From: Bacteroidales bacterium | GTDB lineage: Bacteria > Bacteroidota > Bacteroidia > Bacteroidales > P3 | NCBI GenBank assembly: GCA_017645585.1 | Contig: JAGCOF010000049.1 | Coordinates: forward strand, 1-45,753 | Direction of reading: 5' to 3' | Length of the DNA stretch: 45,753 bases | Shown: in pieces, positions 24,491-31,163 of the stretch | Layout of the letters: every line of letters starts with the position of its first letter | Numbering within the stretch: the stretch's first letter is position 1 | Translations under genes and position numbers: made by a program | Notes under the pieces: generated by a model | The model's database searches: none | The model's input: the letters and a program-made list of their open reading frames with translations, nothing else | What the model was told of the DNA's origin: nothing

Positions 24491-24560
24491 TCCGACTGTG
24501 GTCCGACTCAACTCCGAGTCAAGTCCGAGTGATGTCCGACCGCAGTCGGAGAAAAGTCGG
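24491..24560. repeat. Period-11 array with mirrored ends
   Basis: Units start with TCCGA at exact 11-base steps: tccgactgtgg, tccgactcaac, tccgagtcaag, tccgagtgatg, tccgaccgcag, then tcggagaaaag and tcgg. CTCCGACTG at the left and CAGTCGGAG at the right are reverse complements, so the array folds on itself. Confidence 0.8.
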
Positions 24561-24588
24561 TGCACACACGGTGTTGATACGAATATAT

Positions 24589-24630
24589 CGTGCACGACAT
24601 AAATTGGTGGTTGGAGGTCGGTTTTGTTTT
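24589..24630 (+). repeat. Composite element copy 2: CGTGCACGACATAAAT plus period-7 array
   Basis: CGTGCACGACATAAAT (24589-24604) is followed after a T by ggtggtt, ggaggtc, ggttttg, tttttgc. It has one base change in the motif compared with copies 1 and 3. Confidence 0.65.
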
Positions 24631-24731
24631 TGCGCCGCGTTCGAATCGGCGCATTTGGTGCAAGCACCAAGCACCCACGGATAAATGGGTGCTTCTCCGC
24701 TTCGCTATCGGGAGCAAAATCGTTTGCTCCC
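24631..24731. repeat. Tandem set of four perfect hairpins
   Basis: TGCGCCG/CGGCGCA (24631-24653), TTGGTGC-AA-GCACCAA (24655-24670), AAGCACCCA/TGGGTGCTT (24669-24694) and GGGAGCAAA/TTTGCTCCC (24710-24731) follow one another. The second and third overlap by two bases. No T-run of terminator type follows most of them. Confidence 0.75.
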
Positions 24732-24735
24732 TTCA

Positions 24736-24787
24736 CGTGCACGATATAAATGGGTGGCTGGTGGTCGGTGGCTGGTGGCCGACGGCT
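24736..24787 (+). repeat. Composite element copy 3: CGTGCACGATATAAATGG plus period-7 array
   Basis: The motif (24736-24753) is identical to copy 1 over 18 bases and leads into ggtggct, ggtggtc, ggtggct, ggtggcc, gacggct. The last unit reaches the stop codon of the DnaJ-like gene. Confidence 0.75.
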
Positions 24788-25571
24788 ACTTCATCGAGGG
24801 ACGGCGGTCTTTGATGACTTCGTAGGCCTGGTTGATTTCTTTCATCTGCTCGGCGGCGTGGCGCTGCATCTCCTCACTCATGCCGGCCACCCGGTCGGGG
24901 TGATATTTCATGGCCATGCGGCGGTAGGCACGCTTGACCTCGTCGTCGGTGGCCTTGCTGTCGACACCCAGCACACGGTAGGGGTCTTTTTGATTGCTTG
25001 AATGTGTAAATGCTTGATTGCTTGAGTAGCCCACATGGCGCTCATGGATGGAGGTGTAGTCGGAGGCGGAGATGCCGAGGTACTGCGCGATGAGGCGCAG
25101 CATGTTGAGCTCGGTTTGGTGGAACTCGCCGTCGGCGCCGCCGATGCCGAAGAGGAAGTCGACCATGTGGTAGCGGGTGCTGTAGTCGGTGTTGACCTTG
25201 ATCTGGGCGCAGACCTGGTCGATGGGTATGTCGCGCTCCACCATCTGCTGCAGCACTTTGAGCATCTGCTTGCCGCGTTCCTCGCCGTAGTTGGCCAGGA
25301 GGAATTTCTTGACGTAGTCGAGCTCGCTCCGCTTGACCTGACCGTCGACTTTCATGACGGCAGCGATGAGTACCATGAGGGCGACGTTGACGTCCTGCTG
25401 GGTGCCGGTGTTGCGGTAGGGGCCGCGATGATAGTAGGTCTGTTCCTCGCCGTCGCCAATCTGTTTGTCGGGCGAGATGGCTTTGCCGAGGAAGTAGCCA
25501 AGGATGCCGCCGATGGGGCCGCCGATGGCCCAGCCGAGGCCCGCGAAGAGCCATTTTACGAAGGTGCTCAT
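24786..25571 (-). CDS. TerB-type and C-terminal J-domain protein (DjlA-like co-chaperone)
   Basis: This is a 261-residue protein. Residues about 5-28 form a Gly-rich hydrophobic segment (FAGLGWAIGGPIGGILGYFLG) that may anchor it in the membrane. A TerB-like helical domain spans about 60-170 (ALMVLIAAVMKVDGQVKRSEL ... FGIGGADGEFHQTELNML). A short linker SSNQAFTHSSNQ is coded by a period-8 repeat, and a J domain with the diagnostic HPD in MAMKYHPDRVAG closes the protein. The domain order equals DjlA, which recruits DnaK to the inner membrane. The start codon lies directly against a ten-unit period-7 array that replaces any normal ribosome-binding site. Confidence 0.9.
   Translation of the reverse strand: MSTFVKWLFAGLGWAIGGPIGGILGYFLGKAISPDKQIGDGEEQTYYHRGPYRNTGTQQDVNVALMVLIAAVMKVDGQVKRSELDYVKKFLLANYGEERGKQMLKVLQQMVERDIPIDQVCAQIKVNTDYSTRYHMVDFLFGIGGADGEFHQTELNMLRLIAQYLGISASDYTSIHERHVGYSSNQAFTHSSNQKDPYRVLGVDSKATDDEVKRAYRRMAMKYHPDRVAGMSEEMQRHAAEQMKEINQAYEVIKDRRPSMK
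24991..25026 (-). repeat. Period-8 array in the DnaJ-like gene linker
   Basis: On the plus strand the units are tgattgct, tgaatgtg, taaatgct, tgattgct and tgag, in eight-base steps. In frame they encode the linker SSNQAFTHSSNQ between the TerB and J domains. The unit is close to that in the GH97 gene (tgattgcg, ttaatgcg). Confidence 0.7.
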
Positions 25572-25679
25572 GTTTTTAGTTATTAGTTAAGAGTTAAGAG
25601 TTAGGAGTTGTTAGTTTTTAGTTGTTAGTGGGTAGTTTTTAAACCGTAAACTTATTTTACTTTTCACTTTTACTGATTA
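25572..25679. repeat. Period-7 inverted array between the GH3 fusion and DnaJ-like genes
   Basis: Ten units of GTTnnnA type follow in perfect seven-base steps from 25572: gttttta, gttatta, gttaaga, gttaaga, gttagga, gttgtta, gttttta, gttgtta, gtgggta, gttttta. A mirrored arm (25649-25676, period 7 as gtaaaag, tgaaaag, taaaata on the other strand) overlaps the last codons of the GH3 fusion. The array touches the ATG of the DnaJ-like gene. Confidence 0.85.
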
Positions 25680-27924
25680 GCGAGTAGATGACGGATTGGA
25701 TGTCGGTGCGGACGTTCATGCGAGCCAGCTTGTTCTCGGCCGCAGAGGGGTAGGTGCGGTTGGAGAGGAAGACGTAGACGAGGTCGTAGTCGGGGTCAAC
25801 CCAGAGCATGGTGCCGGTGAAGCCTGTGTGGCCGTAGCTGTTTTGAGAGGCCTCGGGGCAGGTCTGCCCGCTCTTGGAGGGGTTGAAGAGCTGCTTGTCG
25901 AAGCCGAGGGCGCGCCGGTTGCCCTGTTTGTCGAAGTGGCGACGGGTGAAGGTCTCGATGGTCTTCTCCTTGAGGTAGCGCTGACCCTGATAGACGCCTC
26001 CGTCGAGGAGCATCTGCATGAGCTCGGCCACCTCGCCGGCGGTGGAGAAGAGGCCCGCGTGGCCGCTGACGCCACCCATGGCGGCGGCGTTGGGGTCGTG
26101 GACGGTGCCCCAGATTTCGCCGCGGAGGGTGTCAATCTCGGTGGGCGCAATCCACATGGCCCCCACCCCGTTGTTCATGGGCAGGAAGGTGGTGTGGCGC
26201 AAACCCATGGGGCGGTAGAAGTTGCTGGCGACATATTGGTCGAGGGGTTGTCCGCTGACGCGCTCGACCATATCGGCCAGGAGCATGAAGCCGAAGTCGC
26301 TGTAGCAGTAGTTGTTGTTGCCGCTGAGCTGGCTCTGGGCGATGAGCAGGAGGATGCTGTCGCGGTCGGAGGTCTGCTGCCAGAGGTTGTCGTAGGCTTT
26401 GAGGCCGGCACAGTGGCTGAGGGCCTGCTTGAGGGTGATGTCCTCTTTGTCGGTGCCCTTGAGGTAGGGCAAGTAGCGGCTGAGCTTGTCGTTGAGCTCC
26501 ACTTTGTCCTCTTCGTAGAGTTTCATGACGGCGAGGGTGGTGGCGCAGACTTTGGTGAGCGAGGCGAGGTCGTAGACGCTGTAGGGCTGGACGGCGTCGG
26601 ATTCGGCGCGGTTGGTGAGGTGGCCATAGTTGCGGTCGATGACTTTCTTGCCCCTGTACATCACCACCACCTGGCAGCCAGGCATGGCGCCGGCGGCGAT
26701 GGCGCGGTTGACGATGGTGTCGATGCGACGGTCGATGTTGAAGTTGAGGTCGGTGACGATGTCGTCGCATATCTCTTTGTGGCTCTCGTCGGGCACCTGG
26801 ATGTCTTCGTCCCTGTAGGGCAGCACGTGGTTGAATTTGGCGCGTAGCACCCGGCGGCAGTGGTAGTCGACAAGGGCGCGAATGCTGTCGCTCTGCACGG
26901 CGGCGCTCTTGATGCGCTCGATGGATTGCGGCACATCGGGCGGCAGGAGGATGATGTCGTTGCCGGCCAGCAAGGCGGCCAATTCGGCGTCGCCGTTGCG
27001 GTAGGTGTTGGTGATGCCCTTCATATCGATGCCGTCGGTGATGACGAGGCCGTCGAAGCCCAGCTGTCCTTTCAGCAGGTCGCCGATGATGACAGGGCTG
27101 AGCGACGAGGGACGCGAGGGGTCGAGGGCGTTGACCTGCAGGTGCGCCACCATGATGCCCTGCACGCCGGCTTCGATGAGGCGGCGGAAGGGGTAGGTGT
27201 CGATGCTGTCGATGTATTCACGTGTGTGGGTGATGACGGGCAGCTCGAGGTGCGAGTCTTTGTCGGTGTCGCCGTGACCGGGGAAATGCTTGGCGGTGGC
27301 GATGACTCCCTGGCTCTGCTGACCGAGGGCGTACATGATGCCCAGCTGCGCCACCCGTTCGCGATCAACGCCGAAGGAGCGTGTGCCGATGACGGGGTTC
27401 TTGGGGTTGGAGTTGATGTCGACCACGGGGGCGAAGTTGATGTAGATGCCCATCTCGCGGCATTGGCGGCCGATTTCCTCACCCATGCGGTAGACGATGC
27501 TGTCGGCGTCGGGCGACAGTTGTCCGAATTTGGCGTTGCGGGGGAAGCTGTACATATCCTTGAGGCGCATGCCGAGCCCCCATTCGCCGTCGATGCAGAT
27601 CAGCAGCGGCACTTTGGCGTCCTTCTGGAAGCGGCGGGTCATGGTCACCTGGCGCTCGGCGGTGCCGGCGAAGAAGCAGAAACCGCCCACACCGTAGCCG
27701 TTCATGCGCTCGGAGAACTCCTTGTACTGCTTGTCATCCATGTTGAGCGGCACTCGCACCACCATCAGCTGTGCGATGCGCTGGTCGAGGGTGAGGCTGT
27801 TGAGGGTGTTCTCGATCCAGATGGTTTCGGGGTCGAGGAAGGTGAGGCCGCGGGCGTCGAAGTTCTGGGCAGAGGTGGCGACGGTGGCGGCCAGAAGCAG
27901 CAAGAGAAGGGTTGTTTTTTTCAT
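25657..27924 (-). CDS. GH3 (NagZ-like) glycosidase fused to a beta-lactamase-family serine hydrolase
   Basis: This 755-residue secreted protein has signal peptide MKKTTLLLLLLAATVATSAQ. Residues about 35-365 are a GH3 N-terminal barrel with the NagZ-type loop KHFPGHGDT (212-220) and a TDGIDM block whose Asp297 fits the GH3 nucleophile. Only a short link precedes a serine beta-lactamase/transpeptidase-fold domain from about 397: SxxK as S455-L-T-K458, YSD near 535 in the YxN position, and GHTG near the end. A GH3 C-terminal domain is absent. Such fusions are known in Bacteroidota and probably trim peptidoglycan: hexosaminidase plus peptidase or esterase. Its ATG overlaps the coaE stop by 4 bases. 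Confidence 0.92.
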   Translation of the reverse strand: MKKTTLLLLLLAATVATSAQNFDARGLTFLDPETIWIENTLNSLTLDQRIAQLMVVRVPLNMDDKQYKEFSERMNGYGVGGFCFFAGTAERQVTMTRRFQKDAKVPLLICIDGEWGLGMRLKDMYSFPRNAKFGQLSPDADSIVYRMGEEIGRQCREMGIYINFAPVVDINSNPKNPVIGTRSFGVDRERVAQLGIMYALGQQSQGVIATAKHFPGHGDTDKDSHLELPVITHTREYIDSIDTYPFRRLIEAGVQGIMVAHLQVNALDPSRPSSLSPVIIGDLLKGQLGFDGLVITDGIDMKGITNTYRNGDAELAALLAGNDIILLPPDVPQSIERIKSAAVQSDSIRALVDYHCRRVLRAKFNHVLPYRDEDIQVPDESHKEICDDIVTDLNFNIDRRIDTIVNRAIAAGAMPGCQVVVMYRGKKVIDRNYGHLTNRAESDAVQPYSVYDLASLTKVCATTLAVMKLYEEDKVELNDKLSRYLPYLKGTDKEDITLKQALSHCAGLKAYDNLWQQTSDRDSILLLIAQSQLSGNNNYCYSDFGFMLLADMVERVSGQPLDQYVASNFYRPMGLRHTTFLPMNNGVGAMWIAPTEIDTLRGEIWGTVHDPNAAAMGGVSGHAGLFSTAGEVAELMQMLLDGGVYQGQRYLKEKTIETFTRRHFDKQGNRRALGFDKQLFNPSKSGQTCPEASQNSYGHTGFTGTMLWVDPDYDLVYVFLSNRTYPSAAENKLARMNVRTDIQSVIYSLISKSEK

Positions 27925-28502
27925 TGTCTCAGTTGTTTGTCAATATAGGCGACCTGCCGCTCGCGGGGGTTGCCTTCGTAGTTGAGGATGACATAGTCGG
28001 CGCGGCGCATCATCTCTTCGGCGGGCATCTGGTTGGCGATGCGAGCCAGGAGGGCCTCCTCCCCCACCCCTTCGCGGCTGCGCAGCCGGCTGAGGCGTTC
28101 GGGTAGGTCGAGGTAGACACAGATGACGCAATCCATCAGGCGGTCGAAGCCGTAGTCATAGAGGATGGCGCTCTCGAAGAGCACATAGGGCTCCTGGTCG
28201 TGTTGGCGACAGAAACGGTTGAAGTCCTCCATCACCCGGGGGTGCACCAATGCGTTGAGCTTCTGCAGCAAGGTTTTGTCGGCGAAGACGCGGTCGGCGA
28301 TGGCGCGCTTGTCGGCGCTGCCGTCGGGCAGGAAGACGTCGTCGCCCAAGAGATGACGCAAGTCGCTCAGGAAACCGGGGTCATTGTAGTAGGCGGCAGC
28401 CACCGTGTCGCACACGAAGCAGGGCACTCCGAGCTTTTTGAACTCGGCCGCTACGGTGCTTTTGCCGCACCCCATGCCTCCCGTGATGCCTACACGCTTC
28501 AT
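27921..28502 (-). CDS. coaE: Dephospho-CoA kinase
   Basis: CoaE phosphorylates the 3'-hydroxyl of dephospho-CoA, the last step of coenzyme A synthesis. The chosen ATG gives a 193-residue protein of normal size beginning MKRVGITGGMGCGKSTVAAEF. The P-loop is at residues 8-16, followed by CDTVAAAYY and the lid region RLSRLRSREGVGEEALLARIANQM. The start overlaps the YbbR stop by 4 bases and the stop overlaps the GH3 fusion start by 4 bases, so this is a translationally coupled operon. Confidence 0.95.
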   Translation of the reverse strand: MKRVGITGGMGCGKSTVAAEFKKLGVPCFVCDTVAAAYYNDPGFLSDLRHLLGDDVFLPDGSADKRAIADRVFADKTLLQKLNALVHPRVMEDFNRFCRQHDQEPYVLFESAILYDYGFDRLMDCVICVYLDLPERLSRLRSREGVGEEALLARIANQMPAEEMMRRADYVILNYEGNPRERQVAYIDKQLRQ

Positions 28503-29398
28503 TTGATGATGACACACTGCACTTCTTTGGGTTCGACGCTGCGCAGCCGCACATAGGAGGGGAACTGCGACAGATGGGGCGCCACACGGCCGTCGTTGCC
28601 CAGCGCCTCGCGGTAGTTGATGGAGACGGTGAAGTCGGGTTCGTGGGCGATGTCGCGTTGCGCCACCCACACATGCACACGTGCCTGCTGGGGATAGAGG
28701 CGCAGGTCGACGGTGCTGTCGGCGTTCTCGACGGTGATGGGGACGCTGTAGACCTTCTCCACATAGGGCTCCACCGGCAGGTAGACCTCCACCTCCTTGC
28801 AGGAGGGATGCACGTCGACATATTTCTCCCAGACGGGTTCCAGCGGTATGCGGAAGGTGGCGGTGGACTTGATGTTGTAGAGTTCGGTAGGCATTGCACG
28901 CACCTCGGGGATGTCGGCCAGCACTTCGGCAGGGCCGTAAAGCACTACGGTGGAGGGAGTGACCACCGGATCGCCGTAGAGGCCGTATTGCTCGACGAAG
29001 GAGAAGTTGACCCCGTCGATGCGGGGATGATATTCGCGGTGGCAGCGTTCGGAGAGGAGTATATGCAGGGTGTCTTTCTCGCTGTGCACCTGCTTGGCAC
29101 CCAGAATGCTCGTGCGCAGTTGCTCGGTGAGGCCGTGCACCGCCACCGCCTCCTGTCCCTCGGAGAGCATCACCTGCACGGAGTGCTCATGGGGATGGAT
29201 GCTGTGCAGCAAGGCGTTGAAACCCGACATGCGCACCTGCAGATCCAGCGCGGTATCGGCTTGCAGCACTGCATAGCGCACGGTGTCGTAACCCATCATC
29301 TCGACGCGCACCCGCATGGGGTAGTCGTCGTTTTCGGACATCGACACACCCAGCCATACGAGAGCCGTAAGGCCAAGTATGACCAGAAAATGCTTCAT
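28499..29398 (-). CDS. YbbR/CdaR-like envelope protein
   Basis: This 299-residue protein has one N-terminal membrane anchor (HFLVILGLTALVWLGVSMS) and extracytoplasmic beta-rich YbbR-like modules, visible as repeats such as FSFVEQYGLYGDPVVTPSTVVLYGPAEVLADIPEVRA and the later EVYLPVEPYVEKVYSVPITVEN. In Firmicutes YbbR (CdaR) regulates the c-di-AMP synthase CdaA. No cdaA is in this window, so that role is not shown. Gene order yajC, ybbR, coaE is common in Bacteroidota. It overlaps yajC and coaE by 4 bases each. Confidence 0.85.
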   Translation of the reverse strand: MKHFLVILGLTALVWLGVSMSENDDYPMRVRVEMMGYDTVRYAVLQADTALDLQVRMSGFNALLHSIHPHEHSVQVMLSEGQEAVAVHGLTEQLRTSILGAKQVHSEKDTLHILLSERCHREYHPRIDGVNFSFVEQYGLYGDPVVTPSTVVLYGPAEVLADIPEVRAMPTELYNIKSTATFRIPLEPVWEKYVDVHPSCKEVEVYLPVEPYVEKVYSVPITVENADSTVDLRLYPQQARVHVWVAQRDIAHEPDFTVSINYREALGNDGRVAPHLSQFPSYVRLRSVEPKEVQCVIIK

Positions 29399-29703
29399 TT
29401 CTTCTCTTCGGTCTTAGGCTCGGGGGCGGGTTGTATCATACCCTTCTCGACGGTGATGATTACGCCGTTGGAGACCTCCACCTCGACGGTGTGGGTGTCG
29501 ACGCTGTGCACCTTGCCGTAGATGCCGCCCGAGAAGGTGACGCGGTCGCCTTTCTTCAGCTCGTTGCGGAACTTCTGCTCCTCTTTCTCTTTCTTGCGTT
29601 GCGGACGCATCATGAGAATCCACATCACCACGAGGATGACGATCATCCATATCCACATGCTGTTTCCACCCTGCTGGGCTTGCAATAAAATCATGTTAGT
29701 CAT
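29395..29703 (-). CDS. yajC: Preprotein translocase subunit YajC
   Basis: YajC is a small single-span partner of SecDF in the Sec translocase. The protein has 102 residues from the ATG at 29703; an earlier in-frame TTG at 29709 is possible but unlikely. The membrane span is MWIWMIVILVVMWILMMRPQRKKEKEEQ near residue 18, followed by the typical cytoplasmic KKGDRVTFSGGIYGKVHSVD domain. A period-7 T-rich array lies 6 bases upstream of the ATG, where the ribosome-binding site would be. Confidence 0.94.
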   Translation of the reverse strand: MTNMILLQAQQGGNSMWIWMIVILVVMWILMMRPQRKKEKEEQKFRNELKKGDRVTFSGGIYGKVHSVDTHTVEVEVSNGVIITVEKGMIQPAPEPKTEEKK

Positions 29704-29708
29704 ATCCA

Positions 29709-29743
29709 ATTCTTATTTTTTAATTCTTACTTTCTAGTTTTTC
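29709..29743. repeat. Period-7 array between DUF1573 and yajC genes
   Basis: Plus strand: attctta, tttttta, attctta, ctttcta, gtttttc in seven-base steps, filling the whole space between the DUF1573 stop and the yajC start. Confidence 0.7.
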
Positions 29744-30182
29744 ATCTCCCCACTTGCGCAACGATGCGGAGTTTGACGGTTGCCGGCTGCGCGTTGGTGA
29801 TGACGGTCACCTCCTGGAATTGGTGTCCCACTTTGCCGGCGCTCTTGAAGGTGACGGTGACGTAACCGTCGCCACCCGGCGCGATGCGGTCTTTGGGATA
29901 ATCGGCCACCGTGCAGCCACAGGTGGCCGAGGTGGAGGAGATGACGAGGTCGGCGTTGCCGGTATTGCGGAAGTGGAAGCTGTAGCTGATGGTTTCGCCT
30001 GCCGAGAGGCGGCCGAAATCGTGGCTCTCGGTGTCGAAGGTCATCACCGGCAGCTTGGCGTTCTGGTCATACCCCTGCGCACTCCGAGGGTTGTTTATCA
30101 GGTCGATGTCGGTGTCGTCGGCCTTCTGCTTGCAACCAGCCAGCAGCAACACGGCCATACACACAAAAAGGACTTTTCTCAT
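29742..30182 (-). CDS. DUF1573 lipoprotein
   Basis: This 146-residue lipoprotein has lipobox LLLAGC (Cys17). The mature part is a single immunoglobulin-like DUF1573 domain: FDTESHDFGRLSAGETISYSFHFRNTGNADLVIS, then TSATCGCTVADYPKDRIAPGGDGYVTVTF. The paired cysteines (CGC) are a family hallmark. The role of DUF1573 is not established; it is common beside yajC and nusB in Bacteroidota. The gene starts 12 bases after the nusB stop. Confidence 0.92.
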   Translation of the reverse strand: MRKVLFVCMAVLLLAGCKQKADDTDIDLINNPRSAQGYDQNAKLPVMTFDTESHDFGRLSAGETISYSFHFRNTGNADLVISSTSATCGCTVADYPKDRIAPGGDGYVTVTFKSAGKVGHQFQEVTVITNAQPATVKLRIVAQVGR

Positions 30183-30194
30183 ATCGGTCAGTTG

Positions 30195-31163
30195 TTATTT
30201 TTCACTCTCCTCCAGCAACCCGCGGCCGCTCTTCTTGATACGACCCTGCGAGCGCAGCTGCAGCAACAGCTTGTCGAGGATGCCGTTGATGAAGAGGCGG
30301 CTGCGTTCGGAGCTGAATTCCTTGGAGAGCTCGATGTATTCGTCGATGGACACCTTCTCGGGGATGGTGGGACAGCTGGTCAGCTCGGCGACGGCCATAT
30401 TGATGAGCAGGATGTCGATGAGGGAGACACGCTCGAACTCCCAACCCTGCAGGCGGGCACGTATCATCTCGTCGGTTTCCTCGCGGTGAGCAAGGCTCGC
30501 GCGCAGCAGCTGACGGGCGAACTCCATATCGGCCTCGTCCTTCTCCTCGCGACGGTCGTACATCAACGGCCACTGCATCGCCTCGTCGAACTGTTCCTCC
30601 TCCAGCGCCTTCAGCATCATGAAGTTGTACTGGGCAATCTGCTCGAAGTCGTCTTCCCACAAAAGGCTGCGTTCGGCCATCACGGCCACCAGCGCCTCGC
30701 GGTTCATCAGGTAGCGGAAGAGGTTGATGGCGAATTCTTTGTCGCGCTGATAGTCATTCTCGGGATACGACAGGTAGTCGCCGTAGGTTTTGCTCTGACG
30801 GAAGTCGATGAAAGCCTCGCGCACCAGGTCCTCATGCGTCTGCCAGCAACCGGCCCACTGCTCGGTGTATTTCTTCAGCTCGTAGTTGTCGGCCATCCGC
30901 TGCAGGAAGATGTTGTTGAGGAACTTGCGGTTGGGCTTCTTCTCGGCTTCGGTGGGGCGGAATTTCTTCTTGCCCTCCTCGATGACGCGCTCGCCCACCT
31001 CGAGCATGCAGGGCATCAAGGCAAGCTGCAGGATGCCCAACTCGTTGAGGCGCCCGACGTGATACTCGAACGACTGCATCACCGAAGCGGCGTCGTTCTC
31101 CTCCATCTGGGCGGAATATAAGGCCTGGAGCACTTTGCTCCTCAGGAAATGTCTACTTAGCAT
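30195..31163 (-). CDS. nusB: Transcription antitermination factor NusB (long Bacteroidota form)
   Basis: This 322-residue protein begins [19 protein letters not shown], the N-terminus of NusB. A helical middle extension follows, and a C-terminal NusB domain ([60 protein letters not shown]). Proteobacterial NusB has about 140 residues; the long form is normal in Bacteroidota. It acts with NusE/S10 on boxA in rRNA antitermination. The start ATG overlaps the end of leuS by 7 bases (ATGCTAA), which supports this start over longer frames. Confidence 0.93.
   Translation of the reverse strand: MLSRHFLRSKVLQALYSAQMEENDAASVMQSFEYHVGRLNELGILQLALMPCMLEVGERVIEEGKKKFRPTEAEKKPNRKFLNNIFLQRMADNYELKKYTEQWAGCWQTHEDLVREAFIDFRQSKTYGDYLSYPENDYQRDKEFAINLFRYLMNREALVAVMAERSLLWEDDFEQIAQYNFMMLKALEEEQFDEAMQWPLMYDRREEKDEADMEFARQLLRASLAHREETDEMIRARLQGWEFERVSLIDILLINMAVAELTSCPTIPEKVSIDEYIELSKEFSSERSRLFINGILDKLLLQLRSQGRIKKSGRGLLEESEK

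Larger units (their letters stand above)
24225..24785. other. Non-coding patch packed with hairpins and repeats
   Basis: No convincing gene lies in these 560 bases. In order it holds CGCGC-t-GCGCG (24211-24221, just before), CCGCCG-a-CGGCGG near 24270, the composite repeat at 24311, an 11-base-period inverted array at 24491, the second composite repeat at 24589, four closely spaced hairpins (24631-24731) and the third composite repeat at 24736, which runs into the end of the DnaJ-like gene. Short open frames here on the minus strand look spurious because they consist of these repeats. Confidence 0.8.

Noticed and set aside
24311-24787. CRISPR array
   Set aside because: Repeats are too short and too unevenly spaced (278 and 147 bases between motif copies), spacers are themselves repetitive, and no cas genes are present.
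24479-24814. Short open frames in the hairpin patch
   Set aside because: They consist of hairpin and array sequence, lack ribosome-binding sites and overlap one another on both strands.
28499-29398. YbbR as a c-di-AMP synthase regulator (CdaR)
   Set aside because: No CdaA gene is visible nearby, so the functional name is not used.
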